From contig JAGPYM010000066.1 in NCBI GenBank assembly GCA_020736575.1, positions 1-64,000 of the forward strand: DNA of 64,000 bases. Reading direction: 5' to 3'. Each line of letters begins with the position of its first letter. Position 1 is the stretch's first letter. Below are positions 57,583 through 64,000 of the stretch, in pieces. The position numbers were made by a program, and so were the translations under genes. Origin of the DNA: Thelonectria olida (taxonomy: Eukaryota; Ascomycota; Sordariomycetes; Hypocreales; Nectriaceae). A model generated the notes under the pieces. The model did no database searches. It was not told the origin of the DNA and saw only the letters and a program-made list of their open reading frames with translations.

Positions 57583-59733
57583 ATGCATGTTTCATTTCTC
57601 GTTGCTATTATTTCAGTACTCGCCAACTCGGCTTTGTCTATGTATTTGCTCCACCCCTCAAAGAAAGCAAGTCTCGTATGGTCTAACTATTCGACAGTGC
57701 TGTCCCCTGGAAAACTACACCGAACCAACCTCGTCATAATCCTTTCATCAGCAAACGCGATGGGAATAATGCGTCGGACTATGACTATGTTGTGGTCGGA
57801 TCTGGTCCAGGAGGAGGTCCAGTGGCTGCAAATCTCGCGATAGCCGGCTTCAAGGTGTTGTTGATCGATGCGGGCGGGGATTCTGGAGACAGCTGGACGG
57901 AAAAGGTCCCGGCATTGCATCTCATGTCGACCGAGTTCGAGGATACCAGATGGAACTACTTCGTCAATCACTATTCTGATCTCCAGCAACAAAAGAGAGA
58001 TTCCAAGATGACGTATGAGATGCCAGACGGTAGCTTCTATGTTGGTCTTGATCCGCCAGCTGAGGCGAAGCCTCTTGGTGTCTGGTACCCTCGTACCGGA
58101 ACACTGGGCGGGTGCTCACGCCATAATGCTCTCATTTCAATCAATGCTCACGACAGCGACTGGAGTAACATTGTAAGCCTTACTGGTGACGAGTCATGGA
58201 GCCCCAACAGCATGCGGTCCTACTTCAAGAAATTGGAGAAGAACATGTACTTGCCCAGCAGTATCATCGGCCACGGTTTTAGTGGATGGCTTGGGCTGTC
58301 TCTCACCTCTCTCTCCTTGGTCGTGGAAGATCAGAAGCTGCTATCCATGATTATTTCAGCTGCTTCGGCCATGGGAAAAAGTCTTCTTGGCTTCGTTCTG
58401 AACACCGTTGTCGGTCTTGGTCAGGTCTTGATTCGAGATATCAACGCCCCAGGCCAGACCAGCAAGACTGGCCTGTATCAAGTTCCTTTGTCAATGACGG
58501 ACTCTGTTCGCGGCGGGCCTCGAGATTTGATTCTGGATACTGCCAACGCTATTAGCTCGGATGGTAGCAGAAAATACCACCTTGATATCAAACTCAAAAC
58601 TCTGGTAGGCTCCTCTGGTCGGATTCATTCATCTTCTTATCCATATGCTTACAATGCCTAACCAGGTCACGAAAATTCGGTTCGACAAAAGCAGCTCCAA
58701 ACCCCGTGCCATTGGCGTCGACTTCTTAGAAGGATCGAGCTTATACCGTGCCGACCCTCGCTCTGGGTCGGCAACAGCCAGCGGATCTGGCAGCGTCGAT
58801 GCCAAGCGCGAAGTCATCATTTCCGCTGGCGCCTTCAACACACCCCAACTCCTCAAACTCAGCGGCATTGGACCCAAGGACGAGCTCGACTCCTTCGACA
58901 TTCCCATCGTTGTTGACCTTCCGGGGGTTGGAACCAACATGCAAGATCGATACGAAGCAACCGTGATTGGTAAAACAACCAGTGACTTTGTCATCACCTC
59001 AAAGTGCACTTTCCTGGAAACGATGCCTGACCCCTGTCTGGAGCAGTACCAAAAAGGTCTCGAGCCCATCTCCAAGGGTGTCTACGCTACGAACGGAATT
59101 GCTATCGCCGTTGTGCTCAAGTCCTCGGTCGCCCAAAACGAGCCAGATCTGCTCATCTCCGGCGCGCCGGCAAAGTTCAAGGGCTACTTCCCCGGCTATG
59201 CCTCCGACTCCCTCGCTGACGCCCGGCACTGGGCTTGGATTGTCCTCAAGGCTCATAGCCGAAACAACGCCGGCACTGTCACCTTGAAATCCACCGATCC
59301 CAGAGACATGCCTCTTATCAACTTCAACTACTACGACACGGGTGTCAATGGCAACGGAGAGGGGGATAAAGATCTCCAGGCTACGTTTGAGGGGTTTCAG
59401 TTTGCCCGAAGAGCGTTTTCAGATCTCATCCCTCTTGATGGGGACTTTCCCGAAGTCTGGCCCGGGAAGAATGTCACCACCGAGAAAAAGGCCAAGCAAT
59501 TTCTCAAGGATGAGGCTTGGGGTCACCATGCGTCATGCACCTGTCCCATCGGCACTGATGATGACCCAATGGCAGTTCTTGACTCAAAATTTCAGGTTCG
59601 CGGCACTGAAGGATTGAGGGTCGTCGATGCTAGTGTGTTTCCTAAGATTCCTGGCTTTTATATTGCCCTACCTCTATACGTCGTCTCTGAGAAGGCAAGC
59701 GATGTCATCATCAAGGCCGCCAAAGCATCCTGA
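57583..59733 (+). CDS. Secreted GMC-family FAD oxidoreductase
   Basis: Model: join(57583..57641, 57698..58604, 58666..59733), 677 residues. Intron 1 (GTATTT, branch CTAAC, ends ACAG) joins the signal peptide (FLVAIISVLANSALS) to the mature start. DYDYVVVGSGPGGGPVAANL is the FAD-binding Rossmann loop (GSGPGG at 54-59), GGCSRHNALI and IISAGAFNTPQLLKLSGIG are the GMC signatures, and WGHHASCTCPIG plus VVDASVFPKIPGF contain the C-terminal active-site region, where the second catalytic His/Asn position appears as Phe-Tyr-Ile, so its identity is unclear. GMC enzymes oxidise alcohols, sugars or aryl alcohols and make H2O2, which could supply the heme peroxidase at 52 kb. Followed by a convergent aminotransferase. 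Confidence 0.9.
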
Positions 59734-60013
59734 AGTGTCATTTCTATCGGCCGGGTATCAATCTGACAGTTCTTGATTGCTTTTCCACCATGACTGTGCC
59801 CTTAATAGCCGCTATTCCCTCATTCATAACTACAGCCATTGTCAAATATTAGTCATTTGCTCTGTGGTTGCCGCTTCCATCAAACCACAACAACGTGATA
59901 TATCATCGATTTTCTTGTATCCATATTTAGTCTACTTACATACATAAAGTAACATCTAAACTTGATCTTCGTTGCATCATGGCTCATGGCTCTCGTCCTT
60001 GTGAGTCCGACTT

Positions 60014-61165
60014 TCAAGTATCCTCATCGGTATCCCTCAGAGCCTGAGAGATGGCCTCCATTCCCTCCTGCAGCTCAGACCTAGTCGACCATCCGTACCC
60101 GAGACGGAAGAAAGAATCAGGCAGCTCAAACCAGTGACCAGGCCCAACATAGGTCCCGTACTTGTTCAGTAGTCTATCGTAGAAAGCCTTCCACCCCCCA
60201 GTAGGTTCCTTCTTGATGCGAGGGAAGCAAACCACCCCCCCAGCGGGCTTGACCCATTCGAGGAGTTCTTCCTGATCGATCCAAGACTCGACCATCTCAA
60301 GCCGAATCTTCATCTCCTTCATTCGCTCGGTCAGAATCTCGTTCCGCTTCGAAAGAACCTGCTCTGCGATCCACTCATCGATAACGCTACCGCTAATGCT
60401 GATCTGCTCCTTGGCGGCCAGGAAAGTCTCCTGAAGCTGTCGGTTCTTGCTGATGAGCCACCCGATTCGAATACCGGGGATACCGAATGACTTTGAGAGA
60501 GAGCACACACTAATAACATGGTCCGCCAGCGACGCCGCGACAGGGAGCTTTTGGCCATATGCAATATCGCGGTAAGTCTCGTCTACCAGTAAGAGACACT
60601 GGTGTTTCATCGTGATAGCGACAAGTCGGTCCAGAGAAGTTCGCGACATGACGGTGCCCGTGGGGTTGTGCGGGCAGGTCACAGAGACAATTCGAGTGCT
60701 GGGCTTAATAGCAGCCTCAATGGCGTCGATGTCCGGTTGGAAGCCAAATTCGAAAGAAAGCTCAACAAAAGTGATATCGCAGCCAATAGCCTTGGGCGTC
60801 TCTAGATTGGTTGCATAGTTTGGTCTGGTCACAACAAGGTGGCTGGGCTCGGATGAAGCAGAGTCGCGGTGCTGATTTCCAACATGAGGTCCAAGCTGCG
60901 AGGTCGAGATGATGAACAGGGCTCCCGCAGCACCTCCAGTGATGAGTACATCGTCTCTTTCAACTCCCGATTCCCGCGCTATGAGCTCTCGCAATTTGGA
61001 ATTGCCCTTGTGTTCGTTGTAGAGGAGGGTGAGGTTGGGAATCTGAAGCCCGAGGGAGTCAAGAGACTGATCTGTGACGGAGCTTTCCGAGAGGTTGTAC
61101 TTGATCTTTTCGTACCCGTACTCCTCGGGCGACTCGATTTCAATGGGCATGCGAGTGTACTTCAT
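60014..61165 (-). CDS. PLP-dependent aminotransferase, class I/II
   Basis: Single exon, 383 residues, ATG at 61165. The fold-type I motifs are complete: GGAAGALF (phosphate loop), CPHNPTGT (Asn167), LLLVDETYRD (Asp195, Tyr198) and the Schiff-base lysine in SLSKSFGIPGIRIGW (Lys225); an arginine near RLGYGW binds the substrate carboxylate. It lacks a mitochondrial leader. Relatives include bacterial capreomycidine-synthase-like enzymes and small fungal aminotransferases of specialised metabolism. Substrate not inferable. It lies between a GMC oxidoreductase and a Zn2Cys6 regulator, with a repeated ACATTCCGTCC-like word in its upstream region. Confidence 0.92.
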   Translation of the reverse strand: MKYTRMPIEIESPEEYGYEKIKYNLSESSVTDQSLDSLGLQIPNLTLLYNEHKGNSKLRELIARESGVERDDVLITGGAAGALFIISTSQLGPHVGNQHRDSASSEPSHLVVTRPNYATNLETPKAIGCDITFVELSFEFGFQPDIDAIEAAIKPSTRIVSVTCPHNPTGTVMSRTSLDRLVAITMKHQCLLLVDETYRDIAYGQKLPVAASLADHVISVCSLSKSFGIPGIRIGWLISKNRQLQETFLAAKEQISISGSVIDEWIAEQVLSKRNEILTERMKEMKIRLEMVESWIDQEELLEWVKPAGGVVCFPRIKKEPTGGWKAFYDRLLNKYGTYVGPGHWFELPDSFFRLGYGWSTRSELQEGMEAISQALRDTDEDT

Positions 61166-62057
61166 TTCGAGAATGAATCGTAGATGTAAGATAGTGGTCT
61201 TGGGTGTTGATTGTTGACGGCAGAGATACTGAGTCGAGTTCTAACCCTCAGTAGATAAAATGCAGTTTTTCCTAGCCTTTTTATTACAGGTGCGGGGTCT
61301 TCATAAAACTGCATCTCATCTGCAGTCATGGATATCGTCGGCTTGAATCCCAGACGTTTGACTGCACGATCCCAATGGCCCTGGAACGGGCCCTTCAGAT
61401 GACGGCTCGCCATTCCGTCCGGGGCAAACAGCGTCATTTGGTCACTTCATCGGTTCTACATTCCGTCCTAAGGTGTCCTAACGTCGTTTGGCGGCTGTTT
61501 CGCTTCCACATTCCGTCCGTGGATGGCCCTCGCGCGTCAGAGTTCCTTATTTAGGACTTCCTTAGTGTAAAGCAGACTTATCCACAACGGGATCTTTCAG
61601 CCGCCGATTGCGATTGTCCTTTCTCAGCTGGACGACACATCCTCACTAGATGCAATCCCCATATTGATTTTAAAGCCTGTGTCTTGGAATCTTAAAGACA
61701 GAAGATACTTCCAGAAGTATTATAGCTACCGGCGCTGCGGATCCTCTAGAAATTTTGGTTCAATTTATATCAGTCCTCAGCTGTGAAAAGTGCCTACCCT
61801 GTAGCTGTGAGGGCAACAAATGGACTCCGGAGGGTGGCCGTAAGAGTGGTTCGTTACCGCCACCAGTGTGCCAAAGAATCAACGATGGTTCCGTAAGCAA
61901 GGGCTTCTAATGACTGAGTTGCAGGAGCCTCGTCCTTGGATCGGTGGATTGGATGAATCTACGTGAAGGACGATGGGTAAACATTTGTTCTAATTGCGTC
62001 CATGCCACAATGATGCATCGAATATCGCTTCGCAATCGAAATGCCTCGGTACAAGCA
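61166..62057. other. Intergenic with a repeated 10-bp word
   Basis: Upstream of the aminotransferase and downstream of the second regulator. Holds the repeat listed at 61411-61518; otherwise no gene or motif. Confidence 0.5.
61411..61518. repeat. Three direct copies of CATTCCGTCC, about 50-bp period
   Basis: Copies at 61411-61420, 61459-61468 and 61509-61518 (start-to-start 48 and 50 bp), the latter two preceded by CTA/CAC. They lie 245-355 bp upstream of the aminotransferase start. This could be a triplicated binding site or a decayed tandem repeat. Confidence 0.7.
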
Positions 62058-63710
62058 TCAACATAATAGTGCACAAATACCTAAATCAGCCATCGTCCTC
62101 CTAGGGCCCCAAGATCCATCGCATTCGTCGCTCGCGCGATTCCAGCCGTGTTTAATGATAGATAATACAGTTGCGCAATTACCGAATCTTGAGCCAGGGT
62201 GGCTTAAGATATCCCCAAGAAGATTTTCAAAGAAGGGCTGTTGATCTGGTTGAGCCACTGAACCTGCCACGCAAATCGACCAGACCAAGCCTCGTAGGGA
62301 CGAGTTTTGTGGCATTTGGCGTATGGCTTCTATAACCCTTGATACTGCATCATAGGAAGTCATCGGTGGTATTAACCCTGACTGAACAGCGACAAGAGAT
62401 ATCTGGACTAGAGCAGCGGTCGCAAACACCCGAGTAACTGGACGGCAAGTGTTGCCCAAGGGAGTCTCTTGGCTAATTAGCTAAACGAACGCAAGAGAGA
62501 AAGTTTAAGGCTGGAGACTTACCTCTGGGCCTGCGGCATTAAGAGTCTTGATACCCGCCTCAACTCGCTTTGCGAGCTCATTGATTACGGTCTGAAGTGT
62601 CTGGCAATTGAAACTCTTAATCTGCGACTCGATCGTAGCGATATCACCAATGATAATCATGGCCCAGTTCTGGCACCCCATCACACGAGACATGTCTATG
62701 TCTGGTAGACAGAGCCATTCATGGTAAGGGAGCTGTGGCGGACACCCCCTCGACACGCAAGCCAAGATATCGAACCAAAGCAAATTAGCAATGAAAAAGT
62801 TCTTGGCTGTCTGTACGCTTTGAAAAGACTCGGAGTCCTTGTGAGTAGCCCGTGCAAACTCGTCGCCTAGCGTAGAGGGTGTCGAGTTCTTTAGAACTGT
62901 TTCCAGAAACGTGAGATGAGGCACCCAGTTGCTTGTGCCCCCTTGAAATATCTCCCCAGATTTTAGTTCAAGAGGACTTCTAGTTGATTCAAACCTCGGA
63001 CATACCTGAAAGCTAATCAAGTTCAAGGCACTGGCGACGAATTCTAACCATTGCTCTGGATTGTGAACCAAGCCGGCAACTTGCCCGACAGATAAGGCTC
63101 GCCGTAGCCCCTGCAATGCTCTACCGTAGTGTTGTAGCAAGCTCTCTTGTTGATTCTCGGCGCGACATGAAGACACACCATGCTTTCTGTATAATGCAGA
63201 CAACGTGAGTGCCGCATCGCGAAGAGGAGCGCTTTTGGTTAACAGCCAGAATAGCCACCCACGACCACCAAGGTCCGGCTGATCGACGTAGTATGGGTAC
63301 TGAAGTGGAAATATGTAGTCGAGATAGTATATGAAGCTATTGGACGCCTGGATTGACATGTATGGATCAAGGATCGAGGGCGTTTTATTACCGTTCCAAG
63401 ACTTGAGCGGAGATGATGACTGATGACGGCGTGACATGGGTCCCGGTAACGCATGCTGAGCCGTTGAAGAACATCGATTCTGAGTGATCTTCGCAAGCCG
63501 GAAATTTTCCTTGACTATGCGTTTAATATTATGCAGCTCAGCCTGATACGTTTCATGGTCATGCATCCACTGAGGGGGGATGGGGTTGTAGCCATGGCAG
63601 GGTATGTGTCGACTGCTACACTCCTGGCAGATTGGGACTGATTCATCGCACTTCTTGTGTCGCATTCGGCATGTCCAACACCCGTGGGGACGCCTTGGAA
63701 CTTGTGACAT
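62058..63710 (-). CDS. Zn2Cys6 transcription factor, Fungal_trans_2 type
   Basis: Model: complement(join(62058..62480, 62523..62951, 63006..63710)), 518 residues. The zinc cluster is at the N-terminus: Cys11-x2-Cys14-x6-Cys21-x6-Cys28-x2-Cys31-x6-Cys38 (GCWTCRMRHKKC). The rest has the order of PF11951-type regulators: FIYYLDYIFPLQYPYY, LRDAALTLSALYRKH, FQGGTSNWVPHL, FDILACVSRGCPPQLPYHEWL, and WSICVAGSVAQPDQQPFFENLL near the end. The first intron is 54 nt and in frame; it was chosen because FQIFQGGTSNW then matches the family. Start at the ATG at 63710; nothing upstream in frame is ATG. Likely local activator or repressor; target genes unknown. Confidence 0.9.
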
Positions 63711-64000
63711 TGTAATATTTGAAAGTCTCCGAGAGGATAAGAGGGTGTTGTGCCGCGTCAAATCGACTCAATTGCGTCTTGGGAGGGTTGAGGCTAAGCT
63801 CGATTTGGTACGGAAAAACTCATGGTCCGGGAGGGAGTAAATGCCCATAATTTAGCCCGGAAACTCAACTGAGGAGACGATAATGGAAGTAGCTTTTCAA
63901 GACACTTTGTTAGGTAACGTGCCTTGGTTGCTTTGTTTCAACTCTCTGCGACTCAATTCTGTTCTTGAAAACTTCACGAACGTACCGACCTAAGTGTCAA
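63711..64000. other. Upstream flank of second regulator
   Basis: No gene supported to the end of the window; presumed promoter. Confidence 0.4.

Noticed and set aside
1..64000. CRISPR arrays, bacterial operons, tRNA or rRNA genes
   Set aside because: No regular spacer repeats, no ribosome-binding-site-linked operons, and no tRNA-like A/B boxes were noticed; spliced eukaryotic genes dominate.

Overview
The window is nuclear DNA of a filamentous ascomycete, most likely a Sordariomycete close to Hypocreales. The evidence is short GT-AG introns of about 50-75 bp, Pezizomycotina-type families (HET, CFEM/rhodopsin-type receptors, Zn2Cys6 regulators, secreted small cysteine-rich proteins, heme-thiolate peroxidase) and low gene density. 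I rebuilt exon structures by hand from splice signals, reading frame and family motifs. I saw no rRNA, tRNA, CRISPR or organelle sequence.

Layout. 1.5-4.7 kb: a large TPR-HET gene broken by two in-frame stops. 5.6-6.9 kb: a seven-helix rhodopsin-like membrane protein. 8.9-13.6 kb: an amidohydrolase with a signal peptide, an F-box protein and a small Gly/Tyr-rich protein. 14.9-28.4 kb: a metabolic stretch with a GPH-type sucrose transporter, a P450 transcribed divergently from a full-length but active-site-divergent oxidosqualene cyclase, a secreted M43-type metalloprotease, a HAD hydrolase with an extra C-terminal domain and a membrane-anchored SDR. 28.7-30.4 kb: a repeat-rich glutamine protein. 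31.1-35.9 kb: three unrelated secreted proteins in a row, two of them effector-like. 35.9-42.1 kb: a hydantoinase/oxoprolinase fused to a DUF917-like region, divergent from an NCS1 permease that carries an apparent 1-nt frameshift. 42.6-46.4 kb: a conserved hypothetical, an ankyrin-like fragment and a Zn2Cys6 regulator. 46.5-49.4 kb: an intact Mutator-like transposon with identical 106-bp TIRs and a 9-bp target duplication, inserted about 120 bp upstream of that regulator. 50.1-63.7 kb: an NmrA/isoflavone-reductase-like enzyme, a chloroperoxidase-type heme peroxidase, a CFEM receptor, a secreted GMC oxidoreductase, a PLP aminotransferase and a second Zn2Cys6 regulator.

How the genes may work together (inference). 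The cyclase, the divergent P450 and perhaps the SDR look like a minimal triterpenoid pathway whose product is unlikely to be lanosterol. The hydantoinase and NCS1 permease share a promoter region and look like an uptake-plus-hydrolysis unit for a cyclic ureide or hydantoin-like nitrogen source, possibly decaying. The right end groups oxidoreductases, an aminotransferase and a regulator without a PKS, NRPS or terpene backbone enzyme, so it is at most the edge of a metabolite cluster. Best targets for follow-up are the odd cyclase, the reversed TPR-HET architecture with CAA/CAG-type stop changes, and the young MULE insertion in a regulator promoter.
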